From Gammaproteobacteria bacterium (GTDB lineage Bacteria; Pseudomonadota; Gammaproteobacteria; Eutrophobiales; Eutrophobiaceae), in assembly GCA_028279365.1 (NCBI GenBank), contig JANQNX010000013.1, positions 1 to 64,000 of the forward strand: a stretch of 64,000 nucleotides of DNA, read 5' to 3'. The notes beneath the pieces are model-generated. The model saw nothing but the letters and a program-made list of their open reading frames with translations. It was not told the origin of the DNA and did no database searches. This document shows positions 1 to 7,553 of this stretch, piece by piece. The stretch's first letter is position 1. Each line of letters starts with the position of its first letter. The position numbers were made by a program, and so were the translations under genes.

Positions 1-252
1 GCCTTGGCTTTCGCTTCAGCCTCGGCTCTTAACTCAGCTTCCTGACGTTGTTTGGTTTCCTGTTCTGCGCGTGCTTCCAGTTCAGCCTTGGCTTTCGCTT
101 CAGCCTCGGCTCTTAACTCAGCTTCCTGACGTTGTTTGGTTTCCTGTTCTGCGCGTGCTTCCAGTTCAGCCTTGGCTTTCGCCTCGGCCTCGGCTTTTAG
201 TTCGGCCTCTTGTCGTTGTCTGGCTTCTTGCTCTGCTTTTTTTTGTGCTTCT
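1..252 (-). repeat. Tandem 84-bp coding repeat in the coiled coil
   Basis: Positions 1-84 and 85-168 are identical base for base. Positions 169-252 are a third, diverged copy in the same register. Each unit encodes 28 residues of charged coiled coil (AKAELEARAEQETKQRQEAE type). The 84-bp unit preserves the reading frame and equals four heptads. Exact identity of neighbouring copies suggests recent duplication by slippage or unequal exchange. The array may continue to the left of the window. Confidence 0.95.
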
Positions 253-1622
253 TCCTTTTCTCTTGCCTCTGATTCGGCTCTTAAACGCGCCTCCATTTCA
301 GATTTTGCCTTGAGTTCCGCTTCTAGCTTTTGTTTAGCAATTTTTTCTGCCTGTTGTGCGGCTTGCTGCTGGTTCTGTTGTTGACGAAGTTCTTCTTCCG
401 CCAGGCGCTTTGCTTCGCGTTCCGCATTGAGTTTTGTTTCATTAGCGGCATGTAATTCAGCTTCTGCCTGTTGTTTTAATTGCGCAATTTCATCCAACTG
501 TTGTTGTAATTTTTTCTGCGCTTCTTGTTGTTCATTTTTCAGCGATGCCTCAATATTTGCCTGACGGGCGGAGGCCTCAGCCAGTTCTTTCTCTAATCGT
601 TGTTTTTCATCACGAGCGGATTGTACTTCCTGTTCAATCATCTTCTTTTCTTGCAACAGTGTTTCGTCGATATGCTGCTGCTGATCATTTTGCGTTGACG
701 GGGTCGTCTCCGGTTGAAATATCGCATAACTGTTTCCGTCAATTTTACTTGCCTGGTTCACAGCCGTCATCGCCATCTCGATTAAAGCTGATGCGTCGGC
801 TTTGAGGTCTTTTAAGATCAACACACCAATGCTGACGCTATAGGCATATTTCTCATCCGAAAATTTAAATACGGATTTCGATAGGTGTTTACACAAACCC
901 TGCATATTAAACTGCAAGGTTTCTATTGTGCCGGGGAAGTCAATTTGAACGGCGATAGCATCATCACTGATTCGGGTAATGTTAGGGTTACAGGCACCGA
1001 GTTTAAATATTTCAAAACATTGTTTGCCGACGTAGTTAATCAGGTTGTCTCTACCAATCAATCCGATACTTTTTTCTACTTGGTCTGCCGCATCCGGTTT
1101 GATCACGACCAGGACACGTTGTAACTCATCAGAACCAGTGGCCATTGCCAGCTGTTCATAAAACACTTCTTTATTAAAGGCACGGTTATGATTGGTAATC
1201 TCAAGCTGTTTTTTTCTGTCTGCCTTTTTACTTTCCCAGGCATGAATAATGGATTGTTTTAATTTGTCTTTGGTTAGGGATTGTTTCGGCTGATATTCAT
1301 AAATACCCGTCTTCAGGGCGCGTACTGCGATTTCCTCTGTGCCGGCACCGGTTAACATAATCGTCGCGGGGAATTCGGGTTTTTTGTGGTTCTTTTGCAG
1401 GATGTCCAGACCGGTAACACCAACGATAGATAAATGGTAATCCAGTAACAGTACGTCGTATTGTGCCCAGTCAAAGCCGTCATCAGGTACGCCCTCAAAC
1501 ACCGGGTCATATTCGATGGTCTCGATGCCAGGAAGCAGTTTATTAATGAATGTCTTGATTAACTTTCTGTAATCAGGGCTGTCATCCAGGATTAATACTT
1601 TCTCAAGGTTAGTCTCAGACAT
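1..1622 (-). CDS. Response regulator with degenerate GGDEF-like domain and long coiled coil (partial, runs off left edge)
   Basis: About 540 codons are open from an ATG to the window edge, with no stop seen, so the C-terminus is missing. Residues 5-125 are a receiver domain: acidic pair D13/D14, phospho-acceptor D61 in LLLDYHL, and a late lysine in EYQPK. Residues about 140-300 follow the GGDEF fold pattern (NRAF near its start, SIGV and a NQASKIDGN stretch near its end), but the signature site reads RISDDAIAV, so cyclase activity is unlikely. From about residue 310 the protein is an Ala/Glu/Gln/Lys/Arg-rich coiled coil with tandem repeats. The cNMP-binding gene lies 48 nt upstream on the same strand, so co-transcription is likely. 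I see no strong ribosome site before the start. The role is probably scaffolding or signal output; this is inferred. Confidence 0.85.
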   Translation of the reverse strand, partial: MSETNLEKVLILDDSPDYRKLIKTFINKLLPGIETIEYDPVFEGVPDDGFDWAQYDVLLLDYHLSIVGVTGLDILQKNHKKPEFPATIMLTGAGTEEIAVRALKTGIYEYQPKQSLTKDKLKQSIIHAWESKKADRKKQLEITNHNRAFNKEVFYEQLAMATGSDELQRVLVVIKPDAADQVEKSIGLIGRDNLINYVGKQCFEIFKLGACNPNITRISDDAIAVQIDFPGTIETLQFNMQGLCKHLSKSVFKFSDEKYAYSVSIGVLILKDLKADASALIEMAMTAVNQASKIDGNSYAIFQPETTPSTQNDQQQHIDETLLQEKKMIEQEVQSARDEKQRLEKELAEASARQANIEASLKNEQQEAQKKLQQQLDEIAQLKQQAEAELHAANETKLNAEREAKRLAEEELRQQQNQQQAAQQAEKIAKQKLEAELKAKSEMEARLRAESEAREKEEAQKKAEQEARQRQEAELKAEAEAKAKAELEARAEQETKQRQEAELRAEAEAKAKAELEARAEQETKQRQEAELRAEAEAKAK

Positions 1623-1670
1623 GGGTAAGCTAGTCAGTAATGATTAATAACACTTGGTAGTGATGTTGGC

Positions 1671-2297
1671 TCAGGCGTTTTCCAGTTCCTGCATGATTTC
1701 TTTCGTCGCTTCCTGACGTTGTTTTATCACTTCCAAAAATGCGTGTGCGACATGTGGAACATGTTCAAAATAATGGGTCAGATTCCGGTATGAGGCTGCC
1801 AGTAATTCAGACGGGTTAACGGTTCTGACCGAAGCTGTCCTGACGCCGCCCTGAAAATAACCCATTTCACCTATCGGCTCGATCGGTTTTACCATTGCCA
1901 GATGTATTTCGTTGTTGTTGTCATCATGGGTGAAGACTTCCAGCTGACCATCAACTAATACATATAAAGTCGGGTCATCTTCTCCTTCAAAGATGAACTG
2001 TCTACCGGCCTCAATGCTTATTTCTCTAAAGCTATTACCGATAGCTGACAACTCGGCGCGGTTAAGACCTGAAAACACCGGACACAGGCCTAATCGATCA
2101 GCACGTTGCTGTCGCAAGGCGATGGTCAGATCTTCCTGGGTAATCGTTTCCAGTTCACACAGAATCTGTCCGATTAGCTTGTTCTTTTTCCCCTGTATTT
2201 TTGCCTCGCGTTTTTTCTGCATGGCAATTCGGATAGACCCACGAGAACAGGGCAGATACTCTCCGATTAAGCGCGGTCTTGGCTTTTGCTCTGACAT
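1671..2297 (-). CDS. Cyclic-nucleotide-binding (CRP-type) domain protein
   Basis: This is a 208-aa protein. Residues about 75-185 form a CAP_ED/cNMP-binding beta-roll: an entry stretch (LCPVFSGLNRAELSAIG), FIFEGEDDPTLYVLVDGQLEVF, and a phosphate-cassette-like segment GEMGYFQGGVRTAS with the conserved GE and RTA. There is no DNA-binding HTH after it, so it is not a CRP-type transcription factor. Residues 40-70 (IGQILCELETITQEDLTIALRQQ) resemble the helical half-motif of MshEN/GspE N-terminal domains, which bind c-di-GMP in some ATPases; that likeness is weak. It precedes the response-regulator/coiled-coil gene by 48 nt, pointing to a shared signalling role. Confidence 0.8.
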   Translation of the reverse strand: MSEQKPRPRLIGEYLPCSRGSIRIAMQKKREAKIQGKKNKLIGQILCELETITQEDLTIALRQQRADRLGLCPVFSGLNRAELSAIGNSFREISIEAGRQFIFEGEDDPTLYVLVDGQLEVFTHDDNNNEIHLAMVKPIEPIGEMGYFQGGVRTASVRTVNPSELLAASYRNLTHYFEHVPHVAHAFLEVIKQRQEATKEIMQELENA

Positions 2298-2476
2298 ATC
2301 TAATTCGCTGCTCTCTGTTAAAAGGTCGAAATCTTAGGAGATAAGTGTTGAAGAGGCAAAAGCCAATTCAATAATTATCCAGATAGTTCTCATTTCTGTT
2401 ATTAGGCTATAGGATATGCCTGTTTCGTCCTGATTTGTATAGGTTTATTGACTTGATTTTCGGAAAAAATTGAACC

Positions 2477-2947
2477 ATGGCTTTATTTGAAGAGTCGCAA
2501 GACGCATCTATTTATTTGTCACGATATGATGCGGCTGAACCGATGAGTTCTTATTCTCATCATGGTTTTGAACTGGATGGCCTGTATTGGGCAACGCTTG
2601 AACATTATTACCAGGCGATGAAGTTCTCTGATGCTGACTATCGGCAACAAATCCGCTTATGTCAGTCAGTCGAGGAAGTGAATAAGCTTGGCCATTCTAA
2701 AAAGCCGGCGAGAGCGACAGATTGGAAAAAAAACAGGGTGCTAATGATGGTCAGGGGCTTTTACACGAAGTGTAAAAGCCATGAGCAGGTTACTGAGCGA
2801 TTGATACAGACCAACGACAAAAAATTGATTGAAAGTAGTCAATATGATTATTTCTGGGGCTGCGGTCGCGACCATCGTGGTGATAATCACTATGGTAAAG
2901 TGTTGATGAACGTGCGCAATAAACTGAATCAGGAAGCATCGTCATAA
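2477..2947 (+). CDS. NADAR-family N-glycosidase (YbiA-like)
   Basis: A 156-aa protein of normal length for the NADAR/YbiA family. Diagnostic stretches are MSSYSHHGFELDGLYWATLEHYYQAMKF near residues 24-50 (the YWATLEHYYQA block is the family hallmark) and DYFWGCGRDHRGDNHYGKVLM near the C-terminus. Known members cleave N-glycosidic bonds in damaged riboflavin intermediates (YbiA) or remove ADP-ribose from guanine in DNA (DarT-linked members). No riboflavin gene or DarT toxin is next to it here, so the substrate is undecided. It starts at an ATG without a clear Shine-Dalgarno sequence. Confidence 0.85.
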   Translation: MALFEESQDASIYLSRYDAAEPMSSYSHHGFELDGLYWATLEHYYQAMKFSDADYRQQIRLCQSVEEVNKLGHSKKPARATDWKKNRVLMMVRGFYTKCKSHEQVTERLIQTNDKKLIESSQYDYFWGCGRDHRGDNHYGKVLMNVRNKLNQEASS

Positions 2948-2995
2948 TTAAACTTTGCTTATCGAATTTATTACGTCAATTTAATAGAGATTATT

Positions 2996-3358
2996 ATGAA
3001 AACATTAACGTTTATTATTTTATTGCTGATATCTGATATCGCTCTAGCGATGGACTTACCACAACAGCATGAGCTAAAACAAAATGAAGCAGGGCAGTAC
3101 TATGTAGTTAACAAGGATGACGTCACCATGATCGAGGCATCGATAGTAAAACTGGGTTATAACGCTCGTTGGATATTGGCCTGTATCGAACATGAGTCCA
3201 TTGATAGTGATTTGATACGTTGGGTATTTGTTGATACGACCAACGGCGGTACGTTTGATTCTATCAACAAAGAAAACTGGGCCTATTTCAGGGACGAAGC
3301 TTACCCGGGCTTAAAAACGATTAAGTTGGAAAGCTTTAGCGATAAGCCTTGTCCGTAA
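2996..3358 (+). CDS. Small exported protein of unknown function
   Basis: A 120-aa protein with a clear Sec signal peptide: MK, then a hydrophobic run TLTFIILLLISDIALA with an ALA-type cleavage site near residue 18. The mature part has two cysteines (in ILACIEHES and at the C-terminal DKPCP) that could pair in the periplasm. I do not recognise the family. It sits 48 nt after the NADAR gene and is followed by a strong terminator, so the two may share a transcript. Confidence 0.65.
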   Translation: MKTLTFIILLLISDIALAMDLPQQHELKQNEAGQYYVVNKDDVTMIEASIVKLGYNARWILACIEHESIDSDLIRWVFVDTTNGGTFDSINKENWAYFRDEAYPGLKTIKLESFSDKPCP

Positions 3359-3388
3359 TGACAAAGATGAGTAATTAGCTTCACAAAC

Positions 3389-3416
3389 AAAAAAGCCCGG
3401 GAAACCGGGCTTTTTT
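3389..3416. terminator. Bidirectional rho-independent terminator
   Basis: A perfect 12-bp stem, AAAAAAGCCCGG / CCGGGCTTTTTT, closes a GAAA tetraloop. A-runs and T-runs on either side make it work in both directions. It lies between two convergent genes (small exported protein and SDR) and can end both transcripts. Confidence 0.95.
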
Positions 3417-3435
3417 GATTCATTACTGGCTGCTG

Positions 3436-4254
3436 TTATGCCGGCGATGGATGCCAACCTGCATCAGCCCATAACTCTCCACTGACTGCAGAATTAGCTA
3501 TCATAAAGCAGATTGCATCAGCGATTTCCTGTGGACGAATGAGTCGGCCTAATTGCGTGTCTGGCAGTACATATTTCTCTATATACTCATCACCCATGGC
3601 TCTTACCATTGGCGTGTCGGTAAAACCAGGATGTATTACGCCACAACGTACGCCGTGGAAGATCGCTTCTTTGGTTAAGGTAGCGGCTGCACCTTCCAGA
3701 CCAGCTTTGGTTGACGCATAAGACACCTGACCTTTATTGCCTTGAGAAGAAATGGAACCAATAAATACCACGGTCCCCTGCACACCTTCATCAGGATGCC
3801 ATTTTTTTTGACCGCGTTTGGCACGATCTTCAGCAATATTGGCTATCATCTGCATCGCCCAATAGACTGGTGCAATCAGATTAACGTCGACTACCAGTTT
3901 AAAATTTTCAACGGGATAAATGTTGGCAGATTTTGTTTCTTTATCGACTTTAACCGCTAATGCATCACGAGTAATACCGGCTGCTGGCACACAAATACTC
4001 GGCATGCCGTAATTGCTCTGCAATTCAGAAAATACCGATTGCCGGAAAGATTCATCGGTCACATTGCCTTTAAATGGAATAGCAACGTCCGCATTGGCCT
4101 CATTATTCACCTGTTCAACAGCAACATTGACGTCATCAGTCAAATCGACCATTGCCAACTTTTTTACGCCGCGTTTAGCCAGTTCAAAGCTAACCGCACG
4201 TCCTATACCACTCGCGCCACCGGTAATGATGGCAACTCTGTCTTTGATTTCCAT
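3436..4254 (-). CDS. Short-chain dehydrogenase/reductase (SDR)
   Basis: A 272-aa classical SDR. It has the N-terminal nucleotide-binding motif TGGASGIG (residues about 11-18), a PAAG stretch in place of the usual NNAG, the catalytic Ser in FIGSISSQG, and the YxxxK pair in SYASTKAGLEG. An extra stretch of about 15 residues (EDRAKRGQKKWHPDEG) lies before the catalytic strand. The closing PGFTDTP and GELWADAGW match the family. The likely reaction is NAD(P)H-dependent reduction of a 3-oxoacyl or similar carbonyl compound; the substrate cannot be read from sequence. The start ATG has an AGGGG ribosome site. A 19-bp palindrome lies 56 bp upstream and may be its operator. Confidence 0.88.
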   Translation of the reverse strand: MEIKDRVAIITGGASGIGRAVSFELAKRGVKKLAMVDLTDDVNVAVEQVNNEANADVAIPFKGNVTDESFRQSVFSELQSNYGMPSICVPAAGITRDALAVKVDKETKSANIYPVENFKLVVDVNLIAPVYWAMQMIANIAEDRAKRGQKKWHPDEGVQGTVVFIGSISSQGNKGQVSYASTKAGLEGAAATLTKEAIFHGVRCGVIHPGFTDTPMVRAMGDEYIEKYVLPDTQLGRLIRPQEIADAICFMIANSAVSGELWADAGWHPSPA

Positions 4255-4309
4255 TATAACCCCTAAATAATTACTCTAGTTGATTTAATTGTAAACGATA
4301 TTTGATGCA

Positions 4310-4328
4310 CTGCAATATATTATTGCAG
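4310..4328. promoter_or_regulatory. Perfect palindrome upstream of the SDR gene, candidate operator
   Basis: CTGCAATA-TAT-TATTGCAG is an 8-bp perfect inverted repeat with a 3-bp centre, in the AT-rich gap between the TSUP gene and the SDR start. Its size and symmetry fit a dimeric repressor site. It lacks a T-run, so it is not a terminator. Confidence 0.45.
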
Positions 4329-4402
4329 ATATATTAAGAAATAATTTAACTTTATATAAATCAAATGCTTATGATGGTGTTGAAAAATGCAACTTGCCCA
4401 GA

Positions 4403-5125
4403 TCAGATGGCCTTAATGACCATAATAATCCCTGAAATCAACATGAATAGCAGCGCGTAGCGCTTGAACTGCTCGACATTAATTTTTAGCAGCTGTTTAC
4501 GCCCCAGGATCACCCCGGTAATAGCGCCAAGTCCAATAGCACCGCCGTATAGCCCCACTTCCAGCGTTAACAGACCGAAGCTGCCATAACTTATTATTTT
4601 AGTCAGTTGCAGGATCAGTGAGTTTATCGCTTTGGTTGCTACCAGCTGTTCCTTAACCAAGCCATAGCTCAGAAGAAATGGATTATAGACAGGCCCTGTC
4701 GCGCCAACCAAACCGGATAAGAAGGCAACTGCTGCACCCAATGGGAAGAAGGCCGGTAACGGTAACTTGAAGCTAATTCGTTTAATTTCCAGTAACTCAT
4801 GAGCGACATAAATAATGAGAAAAATACCGAGTACCAGCTGAATGACCTCAATATCCGCACTGGTTAATGACCAGGCGCCCATCACAGCGCCAATAACAGT
4901 GCCCGGTATGAGATAGCGTGCTACCTGCCAATCGATCTCATGCCTGAATAACAGTGTGCGTGATGGATTGGCTAACAGGGCGGCGATGGAGAGAACAGGC
5001 GCGACTAACTGTGCTCCGATAAGAAATGAAACAATGGGTATTAATAAGGTGGCCGCACCTCCAGCCAGGATAGTGCTGATAAACCAGGCGACACAGCCAC
5101 AGACAAATAAGCTGATGAATAGCAT
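4403..5125 (-). CDS. TSUP-family transporter (TauE/SafE-like)
   Basis: A membrane protein of about 240 aa with seven to eight hydrophobic segments and the TauE/SafE pattern: an N-terminal half with STILAGGAATLLIPIV and a C-terminal half with SGLVGATGPVYNPFLL, the two GG/GP-containing repeats of the family. Members export sulfite, sulfoacetate or other small organic anions; the substrate is not evident. An in-frame start 57 nt further upstream exists, but I chose this ATG because it has an AGGA ribosome site at good spacing and begins directly with the first membrane segment. Confidence 0.85.
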   Translation of the reverse strand: MLFISLFVCGCVAWFISTILAGGAATLLIPIVSFLIGAQLVAPVLSIAALLANPSRTLLFRHEIDWQVARYLIPGTVIGAVMGAWSLTSADIEVIQLVLGIFLIIYVAHELLEIKRISFKLPLPAFFPLGAAVAFLSGLVGATGPVYNPFLLSYGLVKEQLVATKAINSLILQLTKIISYGSFGLLTLEVGLYGGAIGLGAITGVILGRKQLLKINVEQFKRYALLFMLISGIIMVIKAI

Positions 5126-5266
5126 GCTGACGTCCTGATCAGAGGATTTGTACGTATAAGGAAAGCATCGTTTTCGAACCAATTAAGTCTAATAATGACC
5201 TATACAGATACTCATGGTGCAATAGTATAATTTTTCGATATTTTAAATGATTCAACACGCGAAAAA

Positions 5267-5899
5267 ATGATATTTAGCAAACAAAAGAAACTGCAAATGC
5301 CATCCCAAGCAGAGGCATTGCCCGGCCGCAGTGAGCGAATGCCGTTGGAAAAAGTTCACTATGTTACCGGTAACGCGATGTCAGCGCCTTACCCGGAAGG
5401 TTTTGAACGTGCCATGTTTGGTCTGGGTTGCTTTTGGGGGGCAGAGCGAAAGTTTTGGGAACAAACGGGTACATACATTACCGCTGTGGGCTATGCGGGC
5501 GGATTCACACCCAATCCCCTGTATGAGGAAGTCTGCACTGGCATGACCGGGCATAACGAAGTGGTGTTAGTGGTTTTTGACCCTGAAGCCGTTACCTATA
5601 TGTCCCTATTAAAACAGTTTTGGGAGTCACACAATCCAACACAGGGTATGCGACAGGGGAACGACACCGGCACACAATATCGTTCTGGTATCTACTATTT
5701 TACTGATTCACAAAAACAGTTGGCGATTCAAACTAGAAGCGACTATCAAACAAAACTGGATGAAGCGGGGTTAGGCAGTATCACGACCGAGATTATTCAG
5801 GCGCCAGAATTTTACTACGCGGAACCTTATCACCAACAATATCTGGCGAAAAACCCGTCCGGCTATTGTGGTCTGGGAGGGACGGGTATCAGCTATTGA
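5267..5899 (+). CDS. msrA: Peptide-methionine (S)-S-oxide reductase MsrA
   Basis: A 210-aa protein, the usual length of the long gammaproteobacterial MsrA. The active-site motif GCFWGAE carries the catalytic Cys near residue 55, followed by the family blocks VGYAGG, GHNEVV and GTQYRS. The C-terminal [10 protein letters not shown] holds a resolving-type cysteine. The enzyme repairs methionine-S-oxide in oxidised proteins using thioredoxin. Its last 7 nt overlap, tail to tail, a small gene on the other strand. Confidence 0.96.
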   Translation: MIFSKQKKLQMPSQAEALPGRSERMPLEKVHYVTGNAMSAPYPEGFERAMFGLGCFWGAERKFWEQTGTYITAVGYAGGFTPNPLYEEVCTGMTGHNEVVLVVFDPEAVTYMSLLKQFWESHNPTQGMRQGNDTGTQYRSGIYYFTDSQKQLAIQTRSDYQTKLDEAGLGSITTEIIQAPEFYYAEPYHQQYLAKNPSGYCGLGGTGISY

Positions 5900-6039
5900 T
5901 GCTTTTGTTTTACAGATGACTTGGTTTTTTTGTCGCGGCCAACAGCTTCAGTTTTCGTTTTTTTATTCAAGCTGATCACGGTTTTGGATTTTGGCGTAAT
6001 TGCCATCATGCTGCCGCCGGTTGTTCTTACATAGTACAT
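5893..6039 (-). CDS. Small basic protein (48 aa) behind the PilZ gene
   Basis: A 48-codon frame starts at an ATG with an excellent ribosome site (AGGAG, 6 nt before the start), 15 nt after the PilZ gene stop on the same strand, so it is very likely translated from the same mRNA. The product is Lys/Thr/Ser-rich and strongly basic ([20 protein letters not shown]...), with no membrane segment. Its stop overlaps the end of msrA. I do not recognise the family. It may be a nucleic-acid-binding or regulatory mini-protein; that is a guess from charge. Confidence 0.6.
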   Translation of the reverse strand: MYYVRTTGGSMMAITPKSKTVISLNKKTKTEAVGRDKKTKSSVKQKHQ

Positions 6040-6054
6040 ATTTATCTCCTGCTC

Positions 6055-6561
6055 TTAGTGTGTCGGAAACTCGCTTGCGAAACGACCTATCCATTCCTCG
6101 GTAATTTTTTCATGGCTAACAAAAGGGCCATCTTTGTATTTTTTATCATTTAAGTAGAGTTCAATATGGCAGATCTGTTCAATGATTCTTAATTTGGGTA
6201 CGTCTTCTTTATGGAGTAGTAGTACACCTATCTCATACCCCTCTGCATTAGCTTGCACTGCTACCACTTTTGCCGGGAAATCATGGGTTTCTCTTCTTGT
6301 GGGTATAGTGATATCAAGAATGCTGCCCGGCTTGTGATAGTCACTGCTATGAAACGTCAAACCAATATCAGACAGATGCTGTGAATGCGAATGATTCATG
6401 CGTTCCCAGAAGCGTCGCTTTTTATAATGCAATGGAAATCGTTGAGGGTGCTGGATAAAGCCCTGTAATAAATCACTACTGAACTCGATGTCATGTTTGT
6501 CCCATTCAGAGGAAAAACTTGGGGGGAGAGTAGTCGCATGATTGTTTTGACGGGCTAACAT
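6055..6561 (-). CDS. PilZ-like domain protein
   Basis: A 168-aa cytoplasmic protein. Residues about 45-130 have the PilZ order: a basic RRFWER segment (RxxxR type), then HLSDIGLTF in the place of the D-x-S-x-x-G motif, then beta strands GSILDITIPTRR, FPAKVVAVQ and GYEIGVLLL. The first Asp of the second motif is His here, so c-di-GMP binding is plausible but not certain. The start has a GGAG ribosome site that can be buried in an upstream hairpin. It likely reports c-di-GMP level to motility or envelope functions; target unknown. Confidence 0.7.
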   Translation of the reverse strand: MLARQNNHATTLPPSFSSEWDKHDIEFSSDLLQGFIQHPQRFPLHYKKRRFWERMNHSHSQHLSDIGLTFHSSDYHKPGSILDITIPTRRETHDFPAKVVAVQANAEGYEIGVLLLHKEDVPKLRIIEQICHIELYLNDKKYKDGPFVSHEKITEEWIGRFASEFPTH

Positions 6562-6567
6562 AATGAT

Positions 6568-6616
6568 CTCCTAATTAATCAAGCACTTATAAACTGTGTT
6601 TTAGTCCAATTAGGAG
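6568..6616 (-). promoter_or_regulatory. Leader hairpin that can hide the PilZ-gene ribosome site
   Basis: On the minus-strand RNA, CTCCTAATT (6616-6608) is perfectly complementary to AATTAGGAG (6576-6568), with 31 nt between them. The second arm contains the Shine-Dalgarno sequence, 6 nt before the ATG. Pairing would block translation. The loop shows no riboswitch core that I recognise. Confidence 0.45.
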
Positions 6617-6746
6617 TGTAAATCAAGTATTATTTTAATTATTTCAATAATTTATAGTATATTTGTAGTATTAACATTAATATCTTTATACCCAATATTA
6701 TTCTAACTTATTGTATTTAAAAGAAATATCGGTATAAAAGGGTATG

Positions 6747-6920
6747 CTATCCTGCCATGTCATCACTGACTGGCAGTAACTCAGTGATATCCGCTTCATG
6801 ATCGGTCTCAGCCTTGTCCTCGTCGCCAAACAGTTGAAACCAACAGTAGCCAGTTACGATCAACACGCAGGCAAGAATCAAATCATTTAACAAATGCGTT
6901 TTTAGGTAAGATGTTTTCAT
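6747..6920 (-). CDS. Possible small single-pass membrane protein (57 aa)
   Basis: The frame reads MKTSYLKTHLLNDL, a hydrophobic segment LILACVLIVTGYCWFQLF, then an acidic tail. This is a sensible small inner-membrane protein with a positive N-terminus. Against it: no clear Shine-Dalgarno sequence, and the surrounding 6562-7046 stretch is AT-rich and otherwise empty apart from the PilZ leader. The open frame extends further upstream, but that part lacks a plausible protein start. Confidence 0.35.
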   Translation of the reverse strand: MKTSYLKTHLLNDLILACVLIVTGYCWFQLFGDEDKAETDHEADITELLPVSDDMAG

Positions 6921-7046
6921 AATCGTGATGATAATAAGTATGATCAGCAATGAAAGGTAATAGACTGAATAATTTGAACTAGTTACGCAGTAGCACAACA
7001 AAATGTGAAGCTTGTCATAATTAAAAATGTTTAAGCGGAGGAAAAA

Positions 7047-7553
7047 ATGAAGGCAATGTTGGGTCTGGTTATCGTCGTCCTTATCGTTTTTTTGGTCGTG
7101 TTGTTCAGACCGACAGGAGACAACACAGCAACGATGACAAAAAAAGATAATCAGCAAGAAATTGTGCAGCCATCATCAACAGATGATTCGGCGCAATCAT
7201 CGACGACCGATCAATTGGCAGCGGCTGACGATGATAAATACGAAAAGATGACGGCGAGATATCAACTACTTGAAAAAGCCAGGACACGATTAAAACGCAA
7301 GCTTTCCCGATTACAGCATGAGTTATGGGGTAAAAACTTTCCCAAAGAACAAGCGAAAGAGTTTAATGAATTAATGTTAAATGCACATAAGTTGATAAAG
7401 AATCCTTACAAGCTTGGTGCATTTAGCTCAGTGAAGGACATTCAGGATGAAATCGATAGCGTGACGTTTGCTGGTGAGGAGTTGGAAGAAATCATGCAGG
7501 TCGTTGAATCTGCCACTCAGGCAGACATGCCGTCTGAAAATAGCGTTAATTAA
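7047..7553 (+). CDS. Membrane-anchored protein of unknown function
   Basis: A 168-aa protein with an excellent ribosome site (GGAGG). Residues 4-20 are one membrane segment (MLGLVIVVLIVFLVVLF); a low-complexity Ser/Thr/Asp/Gln linker runs to about residue 65, and a charged helical domain follows (KYEKMTARYQLLEKARTRLKRKLSRL, then EFNELMLNAHKLIKNPYKL). I do not recognise it. Its last 8 nt overlap the end of mtaB on the other strand. Confidence 0.65.
   Translation: MKAMLGLVIVVLIVFLVVLFRPTGDNTATMTKKDNQQEIVQPSSTDDSAQSSTTDQLAAADDDKYEKMTARYQLLEKARTRLKRKLSRLQHELWGKNFPKEQAKEFNELMLNAHKLIKNPYKLGAFSSVKDIQDEIDSVTFAGEELEEIMQVVESATQADMPSENSVN

Noticed and set aside
1-252. CRISPR-like or minisatellite array
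   Set aside because: Units are 84 bp with no spacers, multiples of three, and stay in one open frame that encodes coiled coil.
885-1124. Plus-strand open frames over the left-end regulator
   Set aside because: The minus-strand frame has readable receiver and GGDEF-like patterns; the plus frames are low-complexity shadows.
6921-7157. Longer N-terminus for the 57-aa membrane protein
   Set aside because: The extension overlaps the start of the divergent 168-aa gene and has no protein-like pattern.
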